Shown in pieces: positions 46,091 to 54,538 of a stretch of DNA of 64,000 nt (its first letter is position 1; every line of letters begins with the position of its first letter). Under the pieces are notes generated by a model that worked only from the letters and a program-made list of their open reading frames with translations, did not search any database and was not told the DNA's origin. The position numbers and the translations under genes are program-made. This DNA comes from Aliiroseovarius sp. F47248L (GTDB taxonomy: Bacteria > Pseudomonadota > Alphaproteobacteria > Rhodobacterales > Rhodobacteraceae): positions 1,240,001 to 1,304,000 of the forward strand of contig NZ_JALKBF010000001.1 of NCBI RefSeq assembly GCF_023016085.1, given 5' to 3'.

Positions 46091-46182
46091 GAAAAGGGTA
46101 AGCAGGCAATACCAGACCATGTTTGACGGCGTTGTAAGGGTAGAGGGGGTGTCAACGAAGGGATGCGAAAGCACCCTGGGGG

Positions 46183-46989
46183 TTATCCGCCTTTACGAAA
46201 AGCGGATGGCGTGGTGCCGGTTTGCTTCTGGAAGGCCCGGGTGAAATAGGCCGCTGAGGCAAAGCCAAGCGAGTCCGCGATATCCTTGATCGGGATATGC
46301 GTTTCGGTCAGCAAACGGCGTGCTTCGTAGTGAATGCGATCTTGCAAAATGGCTGATGCCGGACGCCCACAGGTCTTGTTGCACACTCGGCTCAGATGGG
46401 TGGGTGTGACGCCCAGTTCGGCCGCATAGTCGCGCACCGTCTTGTCGGTGTGAAACTCTTGTTCAACCAGCGCGGTGAAGGCATTGACCAGCCGTCCTGT
46501 CGCCCCGATTTCAGAATGTTCGACCTTGGTGTCGTTTAGTTGCCGTTCCAGCCATACAGACAACAGGCCTGCGTGGCACATCAGGGCACGGTGGGCGGTG
46601 TCCGTGCCTTTCTCCATCTCGCGTTGCAGGTCGTCAACAAGACTGTTCAAAACCATTTGCTTGTCGGCTTCGCGCAGACGCATATGAACGGCTTCATCCG
46701 GCAAGGCCAGAACATCTTCGCTGCCTTGCGGGAAGACCACGATGGTGCCGTTGACCTGATTGGACATTTCGAATCCGTGCATGGTGCCGGCGGGCAAAAA
46801 CAGGCAGTTGTGCGGACCATAACCGGCGGTGACACCATTGACGGTGATCCGGCCCTGGCCACGGATGAACCATAAAAGAACCGGTGCGCCATAGGATCGC
46901 ATCGCTTCAGTGCGCCACCTGCCACCACTGGCCAACCGGGCAAGCGGCAAGACACGGAAGGGCGATGAAAAAGTATCGGATTTTGTCAT
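46183..46989 (-). CDS. AraC-family transcriptional regulator
   Basis: A 268-residue regulator with an N-terminal cupin-like sensing part (LLWFIRGQGRITVNGVTAGYGPHNCLFLPAGTMHGFEM) and two C-terminal helix-turn-helix units (YAAELGVTPTHLSRVCNKT, DIADSLGFASAAYFTRAFQ). Its pattern resembles PobR-type activators of aromatic-acid use, a weak hint. It lies upstream of the VOC gene on the same strand and may regulate it. The 205-base region ahead of its start contains two DnaA-box-like sites. Confidence 0.9.
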   Translation of the reverse strand: MTKSDTFSSPFRVLPLARLASGGRWRTEAMRSYGAPVLLWFIRGQGRITVNGVTAGYGPHNCLFLPAGTMHGFEMSNQVNGTIVVFPQGSEDVLALPDEAVHMRLREADKQMVLNSLVDDLQREMEKGTDTAHRALMCHAGLLSVWLERQLNDTKVEHSEIGATGRLVNAFTALVEQEFHTDKTVRDYAAELGVTPTHLSRVCNKTCGRPASAILQDRIHYEARRLLTETHIPIKDIADSLGFASAAYFTRAFQKQTGTTPSAFRKGG

Positions 46990-47088
46990 AGTTTCAGCGT
47001 CAGACGTCTAATACGGGCAATAAATAGTAACGTAACATGGGTATCGTAAAAACGCGCTGCTGTCCCAAGATTTTTTCCGACAACTGTG

Positions 47089-47108
47089 TTATCCACAGCT
47101 TGTCCACA
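47089..47108 (+). promoter_or_regulatory. tandem DnaA boxes
   Basis: TTATCCACA (47089-47097), a perfect consensus DnaA box, and TTGTCCACA (47100-47108), a one-mismatch box, lie on the same strand 2 bases apart. They are about 100 bases upstream of the AraC start and near the miaA stop. A single chance box would be unremarkable; the tandem pair is more suggestive of DnaA binding. Confidence 0.5.
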
Positions 47109-47194
47109 GATTCAGGGCGACAAATGATCGGGTTTCGGCGGATTGATGCAGAAATGACAACGGTCCTACGGGGTGTGATGCCCGGTCGCCGTTG

Positions 47195-48094
47195 TTAGGG
47201 CAGGGGAATCACCTGCCAGTTGCCCATCCTTTTGCGAAACCAAGTCCTTTGCCGCTTGGCATATTGCTGCGAGGCGACAATTGCACGATTGCGCGCGTCC
47301 TCCAGCGTCATTTCGCCCTTCAGATGCGCGATCAGTTCGGCGGCGCCAATGGCCTTTGCGCTCGGATCCTTGGGGTTCCAATGGGGAAGGTTGGCGCGCG
47401 CCTCGTCAAGCGCGCCCTGTTCCAACATCAGATCAAAGCGGCGTGCGATACGGTCACGCAACCAATCCCGGTCGGTATGAAGCACAAAGGGACAGGTATC
47501 AGAGAGCGGCAGCAGTGGTGGCGGTGTGCTGTCCTGCCAACTGGCCAACCCGCGACCGGTGGTGCGCTGCACTTCCCAGGCGCGAGCCACACGGGCCGGG
47601 TTTTGCCAGTCGATCCGGTCAAGGGTCGCGGTGTCCAGATCAGCCAAAAGGGCAGGTATCCCCCCCTCGGCCATACGTCGTGCGCCTTCGACGCGGATCT
47701 CGGGCGGTGTCTGGGGGATGTCGGCCAGTCCCTCGGTCAGGGCGCTCAAGTTCAGGCCGGTTCCTCCGACAATAATTGGACGCAGCGGACCTTTCAGGAT
47801 CGGGGCTATATCACGCAGCCAATGTCCGGCAGAGAAGGGATAGTTGCGCGGCACATACCCATAGAGCTTGTGCGGCACGCGGGCTTCCTCTTCTGGCGAA
47901 GGACGGGCGGTCAAGATACGCCAGTTCTCGAAAATCTGAAGAGCGTCGGCATTGACGATCACCCCACCTGAGGCCTCGGCGATGGCCATGGCCAAGGCTG
48001 ATTTGCCGGACGCGGTTGGCCCTGCAATCAACACCGGTCGGTCTTTCGGCACGCTTTTAGCGATGGTCGGTATGTCTATTCGGGTCTCGGACAT
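47195..48094 (-). CDS. miaA: tRNA dimethylallyltransferase
   Basis: A 299-residue enzyme that adds a dimethylallyl group to A37 of tRNAs reading UNN codons. The P-loop [11 protein letters not shown] is near residue 23, and [12 protein letters not shown] and [15 protein letters not shown] follow; the C-terminal end carries [13 protein letters not shown]. The start ATG 48094 has GAGG a few bases upstream; the longer frame to 48199 runs into the region of the divergent pyrH promoter. It shares the promoter region with pyrH. An A37 target, tRNA-Leu(CAA), is also in this window. Confidence 0.95.
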   Translation of the reverse strand: MSETRIDIPTIAKSVPKDRPVLIAGPTASGKSALAMAIAEASGGVIVNADALQIFENWRILTARPSPEEEARVPHKLYGYVPRNYPFSAGHWLRDIAPILKGPLRPIIVGGTGLNLSALTEGLADIPQTPPEIRVEGARRMAEGGIPALLADLDTATLDRIDWQNPARVARAWEVQRTTGRGLASWQDSTPPPLLPLSDTCPFVLHTDRDWLRDRIARRFDLMLEQGALDEARANLPHWNPKDPSAKAIGAAELIAHLKGEMTLEDARNRAIVASQQYAKRQRTWFRKRMGNWQVIPLP

Positions 48095-48221
48095 GTGGCC
48101 TCGTGCACATCGTGCCCCGATGGGGCTTTTTTGACTTAGGACGTGGATCGCGCATTGAATAATGTGCGTCGATCGGTCATTTTGCGCCAAAACAATCACG
48201 ACAACCAGAAAGTGGCAACCG

Positions 48222-48995
48222 ATGAGTGATCAGGCCTCAGGGGTTCCGGACACGGACGCGTCAAACAGCGACGCAGACATCCCGCAACCGACCTATAACC
48301 GCGTCATGTTGAAAATTTCCGGCGAAGCGCTGATGGGGGATCAGGGGTTCGGTCTGAACCCGCCCACCGTCGAACGCATCGCGCAAGAGGTCAAGTCCGT
48401 GCACGACATGGGCGTCGAGATTTGCATGGTGATCGGCGGCGGTAATATTTTCCGGGGCCTGCAAGGTTCAGCCCAGGGAATGGAGCGTACGACTGCCGAT
48501 TATATGGGAATGCTTGCCACGGTCATGAACGCGCTGGCAATGCAATCCGCGCTGGAAGGGTTGGGTGTCTTTACCCGTGTGATCTCGGCTATTCCGATGG
48601 ATCAGGTCTGCGAGCCATATATTCGCCGCCGTGCTGTGCGCCACCTTGAAAAAGGCCGAGTTTGCATCTTTGCTGCGGGCACAGGAAACCCGTATTTCAC
48701 CACTGATACAGCGGCAACTTTGCGAGCAAATGAAATGGCTTGCGAGGCGATCTTTAAGGGAACGAAGGTCGATGGAGTTTATGACAAAGACCCAGTCAAG
48801 AACGCGGATGCCGTGCGTTATGACCATGTTTCCTATGACGATGTTCTGGCCAAACGGCTGGGTGTAATGGATGCGTCGGCGATTGCGTTGGCACGTGACA
48901 ATAACTTGCCGATCATTGTATTTTCGCTGGATGAGCCGGGTGGATTCCGGGGCATCCTGTCCGGCGAGGGCACATATACCCGCGTGGGCAGCTGA
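48222..48995 (+). CDS. pyrH: UMP kinase
   Basis: A 257-residue hexameric UMP kinase of the amino-acid-kinase fold, making UDP for nucleotide and peptidoglycan precursors. Marks are [47 protein letters not shown] and [19 protein letters not shown]. An N-terminal leader of about 25 residues ([20 protein letters not shown]) is longer and more acidic than in E. coli. It starts the pyrH-frr-uppS-cdsA-dxr-rseP block. Its 3' gap to frr is about 150 bases. Confidence 0.96.
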   Translation: MSDQASGVPDTDASNSDADIPQPTYNRVMLKISGEALMGDQGFGLNPPTVERIAQEVKSVHDMGVEICMVIGGGNIFRGLQGSAQGMERTTADYMGMLATVMNALAMQSALEGLGVFTRVISAIPMDQVCEPYIRRRAVRHLEKGRVCIFAAGTGNPYFTTDTAATLRANEMACEAIFKGTKVDGVYDKDPVKNADAVRYDHVSYDDVLAKRLGVMDASAIALARDNNLPIIVFSLDEPGGFRGILSGEGTYTRVGS

Positions 48996-49148
48996 CGGAC
49001 AGAGATAGGTGGGGCGATTTTTCGCCAACCGTTGAAACACCGCGCAGGGTTCGGCGAACCAGCCTATACATCTAATGGCTGCTGGCGTTATACCGGGCGA
49101 AAGACGCTCGGACGTATATGCGAGAAGAAGACAAGGGGAAGCCACAAG

Positions 49149-49715
49149 ATGGCAAACGAAGATTTTGAATTGGATATGGGTGATCTGGAGCGCCGGATGG
49201 ATGGTGCGATTGCATCGCTCAGAACGGAATTCGCGTCATTGCGCACGGGACGCGCTTCGGCCTCCATGCTGGAGCCGATCATGGTCGAAGCGTACGGCCA
49301 GCGCACACCGATCAACCAGGTCGGCACTGTGAACGTGCCGGAGCCACGTATGGTGACCATCAATGTCTGGGACAAAAGCATGGTCAACGCGGTTGAGAAA
49401 GCGATCCGCGAAAGCGGACTGGGTATCAATCCGCAGCTGAACGGCACCATCATCATGTTGCCGATCCCCGAATTGAACGAAGAGCGTCGTCGCGAATTGA
49501 CCCGTGTCGCCGCGCAATATGCCGAGCACGCGCGCGTTTCTATTCGCAACGTTCGCCGTGATGGCATGGAACAGCTTAAAAAAGCGAAAAATGACGGAAT
49601 GAGTGAAGATGATCACAAATTCTGGCATGATGAAGTGCAGGGCCTGACAGACAAATTTGTTGGTAACGTCGACAAGGCTCTTGAGGTAAAACAAGAAGAG
49701 ATCATGCAGGTCTGA
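49149..49715 (+). CDS. frr: ribosome recycling factor
   Basis: A 188-residue RRF that splits the post-termination ribosome with EF-G. The typical block is [36 protein letters not shown], then [25 protein letters not shown] and the C-terminal [22 protein letters not shown]. The start MANEDFELD has AAGGGGAAG upstream. It follows pyrH, the standard neighbour, and precedes uppS by about 40 bases. Confidence 0.97.
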   Translation: MANEDFELDMGDLERRMDGAIASLRTEFASLRTGRASASMLEPIMVEAYGQRTPINQVGTVNVPEPRMVTINVWDKSMVNAVEKAIRESGLGINPQLNGTIIMLPIPELNEERRRELTRVAAQYAEHARVSIRNVRRDGMEQLKKAKNDGMSEDDHKFWHDEVQGLTDKFVGNVDKALEVKQEEIMQV

Positions 49716-49756
49716 CCCTATAACGGGTGAATGTGATCTAAAAAACAGAATTGGGC

Positions 49757-50512
49757 ATGTCGATGGGCAGAAAAGCCGCGGACAAAGCAGAGAAGGCGCA
49801 AAAGTCGCCTGATCACGTTGCCATTATTATGGATGGCAATGGCCGTTGGGCGCAAAGCCGTGGGAAACCGCGGCTTTTCGGTCATCACGCGGGTGCCAAA
49901 CGTGTGCGCGAGATTGTCGAAGCCTGCCCGGATCTGGGCGTGAAATACATCACCATCTTTGCGTTCTCGACCGAAAACTGGAAGCGTACCCAAACCGAAG
50001 TTGCGGGTTTGATGAGCTTGTTTCGCCGCTATATCCAGAAAGAAGCGCGTGCGCTTTTGGCGGAAGGCGTTCGGGTGCGCTTTATCGGTGATCGGGACCG
50101 GCTGGACAAGAAGCTGATCGCCCTGATGCACGAGCTGGAAGCTATGACCGAAGGCAACGACCGCGTGCATCTGACCATCGCCCTGAACTATGGTGGGCGG
50201 GACGAAGTCGCGCGTGCAACGCGCCGCATGGCGTTGGATGTGGCTGCGGGCAAGCTTGACCCTGAAAGCGTTAATGAGCAAACGCTTACAAGTTATTTGG
50301 ATACATGCGTTTTACCCGATCCTGATCTTGTGATCCGAACGTCAGGTGAAGCTCGGATTTCAAATTTCCTACTCTGGCAATCCGCCTATGCGGAATACGA
50401 GTTTATTGACACGCTGTGGCCTGATTTTTCAGCCGAAGTGTTCGAAGAAGTGGTTGACCGCTTTGCCGGGCGCGAGCGTCGGTTCGGTGCGGTAGAGACC
50501 GCCGCCGAATAA
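49757..50512 (+). CDS. uppS: undecaprenyl pyrophosphate synthase
   Basis: A 251-residue cis-prenyltransferase making the C55 lipid carrier for murein and O-antigen. Motifs are HVAIIMDGNGRWAQSRGKPR near the start, GHHAGAKRVREIVEAC, TIFAFSTENWKR, and RTSGEARISNFLLWQSAYAE near the end. The ATG at 49757 is chosen over TTG 49751 and ATG 49763; none has a strong ribosome site. A short 15-residue Lys/Ala-rich leader precedes the fold. cdsA follows after about 120 bases. Confidence 0.95.
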   Translation: MSMGRKAADKAEKAQKSPDHVAIIMDGNGRWAQSRGKPRLFGHHAGAKRVREIVEACPDLGVKYITIFAFSTENWKRTQTEVAGLMSLFRRYIQKEARALLAEGVRVRFIGDRDRLDKKLIALMHELEAMTEGNDRVHLTIALNYGGRDEVARATRRMALDVAAGKLDPESVNEQTLTSYLDTCVLPDPDLVIRTSGEARISNFLLWQSAYAEYEFIDTLWPDFSAEVFEEVVDRFAGRERRFGAVETAAE

Positions 50513-50634
50513 CTCTTAAGATACGACGTTGATTGACCCAACAGAGCGCGACATTTGCGCCACGCCGTCCCATTGCCCGACACCCGCGCGATCAACCGCT
50601 TGAGGGCCGGGCGTGTGAGTGCCATAAACCCCGC

Positions 50635-51453
50635 ATGACAAGCCCCAATCCTTCATCGAAATGGTCCGATCTGGCACCGCGAGTGCTCTCAGCCGTCGTT
50701 ATGGCGGGCGTTGCGGTCTTGGCTGTTGCGTTGGGTAACCCGATTTACCTGATCATGATCAGCATCGTGATCGGATTGTGTGTCGGAGAACTTGGCCGTT
50801 TGCTGCATCCTACGCCACCACGCATCTATGTTCTGTTGGGTGGTTTGGCAGCGATCGCCACGTTCCTTGTAGGTTACAAGATCGCCCCAAACAGCCCGTT
50901 CGGCAACGTGATCGCAACCAAGTCACTTCTCTTACTGATTCCACCGCTGTTGGGTGCGGGATTGATCAAGCAGCACAAGGTGTTGTTTCTGGGCTATTGC
51001 AGTCTGATCATGTTGGCGGGACTTGGATTTGTCGTCATCGGACCAGGAGATGTTTTGATTTGGTTTCTGCTGATCATCATCATGTCTGACGTTGCAGGCT
51101 ATTTCGTCGGGCGCACCGTGGGCGGACCAAAGTTCTGGCCACGCGTCAGCCCTAAGAAAACATGGTCTGGCACGATCGCGGGCTGGGTCGGGGCGCTGTT
51201 GATCGGGTTGATCGGGGCCGGTTTCGGGGTGTTTACCCCTACCGAGGCTATGTTTGCACCATTGATCGCCTTCGCCGGTCAAATGGGTGACATTGCTGAA
51301 AGCGCGATCAAGCGGAAAGTGAATGTGAAGGACAGCTCGCAGCTTATTCCCGGCCATGGCGGCGTGTTGGATCGGTTTGATGCGATGATCGGTGCCTCGG
51401 CGGTGCTTCTGCTGCTCACAGGTGCCGCATGGCTCATGATCTCGACTGGATGA
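50635..51453 (+). CDS. cdsA: phosphatidate cytidylyltransferase
   Basis: A 272-residue inner-membrane enzyme that makes CDP-diacylglycerol from phosphatidate and CTP, the branch point for phospholipids. It has about eight hydrophobic helices, and the C-terminal signature SAIKRKVNVKDSSQLIPGHGG followed by LDRFDAM is complete. The start ATG 50635 is preceded by a weak ribosome site; the frame is open to 50533. It lies in the conserved uppS-cdsA-dxr order and is followed by dxr after 13 bases. Confidence 0.95.
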   Translation: MTSPNPSSKWSDLAPRVLSAVVMAGVAVLAVALGNPIYLIMISIVIGLCVGELGRLLHPTPPRIYVLLGGLAAIATFLVGYKIAPNSPFGNVIATKSLLLLIPPLLGAGLIKQHKVLFLGYCSLIMLAGLGFVVIGPGDVLIWFLLIIIMSDVAGYFVGRTVGGPKFWPRVSPKKTWSGTIAGWVGALLIGLIGAGFGVFTPTEAMFAPLIAFAGQMGDIAESAIKRKVNVKDSSQLIPGHGGVLDRFDAMIGASAVLLLLTGAAWLMISTG

Positions 51454-51466
51454 CGGGGCAGGGCGT

Positions 51467-52657
51467 ATGACACCGACAGCGCAGCGCAGGGTCTCTATTT
51501 TTGGGGCGACCGGTTCCATCGGGCAATCCACCATCGACCTGATTGCCCGTGATCCGGACGCTTATGACGTGGTGGCGCTGACCGGCGGACATAACGTGTC
51601 GCAATTGGCGCGGGATGCGATCCGGCTGGATGCTGATATCGCCGTCACTGCACATGAAGATAAACTGCCCGCCCTGCGCGATGCTTTGTCTGGATCTGGG
51701 ATTGACGCCGCGGCGGGTGAAGTGGCAATTGAAGAAGCGGCCACCCGACCTGCCGATTGGGTTATGTCTGCAATCGTCGGAGCCGCGGGACTTTTGCCCG
51801 GATTGCGCGCGTTAGAAGCGCACGCCACCCTTGCGCTGGCCAACAAGGAAAGCCTTGTGACCGCCGGGCCGCTGATGATGGCCACCGCCAAGGCCCATCA
51901 TGCGCGCATTTTGCCAGTAGACAGCGAACATTCGGCGGTCTTTCAGGGTCTGGTTGGTGAAGACATGGCGGCGGTTGAACGGGTGATCATCACCGCTTCG
52001 GGCGGGGCGTTTCGCGACTGGCCGCTGGACAGGCTGGCGCAGGCCACGTTGGAACAGGCCAGCGCCCATCCGAATTGGGACATGGGGCAGCGGATCACCA
52101 TCGACAGTGCCTCGATGTTCAACAAGGCGCTGGAAGTGATAGAAACCAAAGAGTTTTTCAATTTTCGACCAGATCAGATCGAGGTGCTCGTGCACCCGCA
52201 GAGCCTGGTTCATGCTTTGGTGGGGTTCAATGATGGTGCCTTGATGGCGCATCTGGGGGCGCCGGACATGCGTCATGCCATCGGATACGCGTTGCATTGG
52301 CCGGATCGGCGCGATCTGCCGGTGGATCGGCTGGACCTGGCCCGGATCGCCACGCTGGAGTTTCGTGCCCCCGACGAAGCCCGTTACCCCGCTTTGCGCC
52401 TTGCGCGCGAGGTGATGGCCACAGGTGGGCTGAGTGGCGCGATTTTCAATGCGGCGAAAGAGAAAGCCCTGGACGCCTTCATTGCCGGGGCCATCGGATT
52501 CATGGACATGGCAGAGGTGGTGGAACAGGTGCTGACCTGGCTTGACGCAGATGTGTCCCTAATGCAGGGCGCCATGACCCTTGATAATGTGCGTGCCGCC
52601 GACCAAATGGGACGCAGAACCGCCCAACTGGTTATCGACACCCGCCCCGCAGTGTAA
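51467..52657 (+). CDS. dxr: 1-deoxy-D-xylulose 5-phosphate reductoisomerase
   Basis: A 396-residue NADPH enzyme for the first committed step of the MEP pathway to isoprenoids, which also feeds undecaprenyl synthesis by UppS. The NADPH loop is FGATGSIGQSTIDLI near the start, the metal/substrate block is LPVDSEHSAVFQGL, and TIDSASMFNKALEVIE and VLVHPQSLVHALVGF follow. The start is 13 bases after cdsA. rseP follows by about 34 bases. Confidence 0.96.
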   Translation: MTPTAQRRVSIFGATGSIGQSTIDLIARDPDAYDVVALTGGHNVSQLARDAIRLDADIAVTAHEDKLPALRDALSGSGIDAAAGEVAIEEAATRPADWVMSAIVGAAGLLPGLRALEAHATLALANKESLVTAGPLMMATAKAHHARILPVDSEHSAVFQGLVGEDMAAVERVIITASGGAFRDWPLDRLAQATLEQASAHPNWDMGQRITIDSASMFNKALEVIETKEFFNFRPDQIEVLVHPQSLVHALVGFNDGALMAHLGAPDMRHAIGYALHWPDRRDLPVDRLDLARIATLEFRAPDEARYPALRLAREVMATGGLSGAIFNAAKEKALDAFIAGAIGFMDMAEVVEQVLTWLDADVSLMQGAMTLDNVRAADQMGRRTAQLVIDTRPAV

Positions 52658-52691
52658 GCGGCCAAAAGAACAAGAGCAGGAGAGACACCCC

Positions 52692-54032
52692 ATGGAACTG
52701 ACCGGGTTGCTTCCCGATTTCGGAAACCTCGCCTTTACGATATTGGCGTTCCTGGCGGCATTGACCGTGATTGTGGCGGTGCATGAATATGGCCACTACA
52801 TCGTGGGGCGCTGGACCGGGATCAAGGCGGATGTGTTCTCGATCGGGATGGGGCCGGTGCTGGCCTCGAAAAAGGACAAGCACGGGACCAGTTGGCAGAT
52901 CGCGGCTCTTCCGATTGGTGGCTATGTGAAGTTTCGCGGCGATGCGAATGTGGCGTCAGGCAGTGCCGACGAGGGTGCAATAGCTGCGATGAGCGACGAA
53001 GAACGCCGTCATACGATGCACGGTGCCCCTCTTTGGGCGCGGGCGGCCACGGTGGCTGCAGGACCGGTCTTCAATTTTATCCTGTCGATTATCATTTTCG
53101 CGGGTCTGGCTCTGGCCACAGGTGTAGCGCGCGATCCGCTTTCGGTTGCCAAACCGCTGAACGTACCGGGAATGGAAGACGGGCTGCGGTCCGGTGATGA
53201 GATCCTGTCGATTGCCGGAATTGAAACACCACCTTTGGCGGACTTTGCCACACTGGTCGAACAACTGCCTGATACGGCAATGATCGACTATCAGGTTCGT
53301 CGCGATGGGCAAGTGATCAATCTGACCGCTACGCATCCGTTTCCCGCTCTTGTTGGCTCGGTCAGCCCGCAATCAGCCGCAATAGATGCAGGGCTGCAAG
53401 ATGGCGACTTTATCTCGACGGTCGATGGTGCGCCGGTGCCCACCTTCAACACGCTGCGCGAAATTGTGGTGAACGGGGAAGGCGAGCCCCTGACTTTGGG
53501 AATCGTGCGCGATGGTGCGCCACTTGAGGTGACACTGACTCCACGGCGGCAGGACATCCCCAGTGCCGATGGCGGGTTTGAAACGCGGTGGCTGATCGGT
53601 ATTACGTCGGGAATGGTGTTTGAGCCGGCAACCCGCACGCCGGGGGTATGGGAAAGCCTTGTTTCCGGTGCCGATCGGGTGATCTATATCATCAATGCCA
53701 GCCTGTCGGGGCTTTGGCATATGATCACCGGCGCGATCTCAAGCTGCAACTTGTCAGGACCGATCGGCATCGCTCAGGTCTCGGGGCAGGCGGCGTCTTT
53801 GGGGGCGACTAGCTTCATTAGCTTTATCGCAATGCTGTCCACAGCCATCGGCCTGCTGAACCTGTTTCCGATCCCGGTGTTGGACGGTGGTCATCTAGTG
53901 TTTTATGCGTGGGAGGCCGTGACCGGCAAAGCGCCGTCCGACAAAGTGCTGAATGTCTTGTTGGCGATTGGCCTGTCGCTGGTGCTGTCCTTGATGGTGT
54001 TTGGGGTCACAAACGACCTGTTTTGTCCGTAG
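52692..54032 (+). CDS. rseP: site-2 protease RseP
   Basis: A 446-residue intramembrane zinc protease that cuts anti-sigma factors or signal peptides in the inner membrane. The zinc motif HEYGH is at residues 31-35, and NLFPIPVLDGGHLVFY near the C-terminus supplies the aspartate ligand. Two PDZ domains lie between (one around MEDGLRSGDEILSI, the other around DAGLQDGDFIS). The start ATG 52692 has AGGAGAG about 8 bases upstream. It is in the standard dxr-rseP-bamA order. Confidence 0.95.
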   Translation: MELTGLLPDFGNLAFTILAFLAALTVIVAVHEYGHYIVGRWTGIKADVFSIGMGPVLASKKDKHGTSWQIAALPIGGYVKFRGDANVASGSADEGAIAAMSDEERRHTMHGAPLWARAATVAAGPVFNFILSIIIFAGLALATGVARDPLSVAKPLNVPGMEDGLRSGDEILSIAGIETPPLADFATLVEQLPDTAMIDYQVRRDGQVINLTATHPFPALVGSVSPQSAAIDAGLQDGDFISTVDGAPVPTFNTLREIVVNGEGEPLTLGIVRDGAPLEVTLTPRRQDIPSADGGFETRWLIGITSGMVFEPATRTPGVWESLVSGADRVIYIINASLSGLWHMITGAISSCNLSGPIGIAQVSGQAASLGATSFISFIAMLSTAIGLLNLFPIPVLDGGHLVFYAWEAVTGKAPSDKVLNVLLAIGLSLVLSLMVFGVTNDLFCP

Positions 54033-54159
54033 AACATCCAAAAGTTCCCGGAAAAACAGCGTGCGCCACAATCTTGCCACATTTCTGTAGCGGTGACGCC
54101 GTAATCCTTACTTATCTTTTGACGTGTCGCCTACCGCGACTCGTTGAAAGGATTTGATT

Positions 54160-54288
54160 ATGGACAGGGCAGATCGCGGATCAACCGCACTTACTGTTTT
54201 GGTTGATCTGAACTGGGACCGCTTTTTCTTCGCGGGCGCAATCTCCGCAGCGCTGGTTTTAAGTGCGGCGTTGCACAGCTTTCTGTAA
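54160..54288 (+). CDS. small membrane protein between rseP and bamA (42 residues)
   Basis: A short frame: ATG at 54160, TAA at 54286-54288, 42 codons. The product reads MDRADRGSTALTVLVDLNWD, then RFFFAGAISAALVLSAALHSF, one hydrophobic helix. GAAAGGA lies 7-9 bases upstream of the ATG, a good ribosome site. It is in the 506-base gap (54033-54538) ahead of bamA, which otherwise holds only regulatory signals. I know no function. Confidence 0.55.
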   Translation: MDRADRGSTALTVLVDLNWDRFFFAGAISAALVLSAALHSFL

Positions 54289-54474
54289 CTTAAGTCTGGT
54301 CAGACACTCTGCCTGGCGCCATCGTTGACTCAACCCGCCGCAGCAAGGCTGTGCACGGTATTAGTGTTGCCCCAAAGGGCAATTTGCTCTGCACAGCTTA
54401 TGCACCCAACCACTCCTATTCTGACCGTTGAATTGGCACCTTGCCGCCCCCCTTCGAAAGTCTGCTTTCGCGCT

Positions 54475-54505
54475 TTGACAAGACCGTCACAACCCCTTAT
54501 CCACA
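54475..54505 (+). promoter_or_regulatory. candidate bamA promoter overlapping a DnaA box
   Basis: TTGACA (54475-54480) and TATCCA (54498-54503) are 17 bases apart. The -10 overlaps a perfect DnaA box TTATCCACA (54497-54505). A DnaA protein bound there would compete with RNA polymerase. The bamA ATG is at 54539. The promoter match is good at -35 and moderate at -10. Confidence 0.45.
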
Positions 54506-54538
54506 TTGGCACTGGGATGTCTGGGGAAAGTAGATACG

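Noticed and set aside
47157..47195. ACAACGG/CCGTTGT dyad after miaA as a terminator
   Set aside because: The loop is 25 bases and the T-tract is poor; it may be chance.
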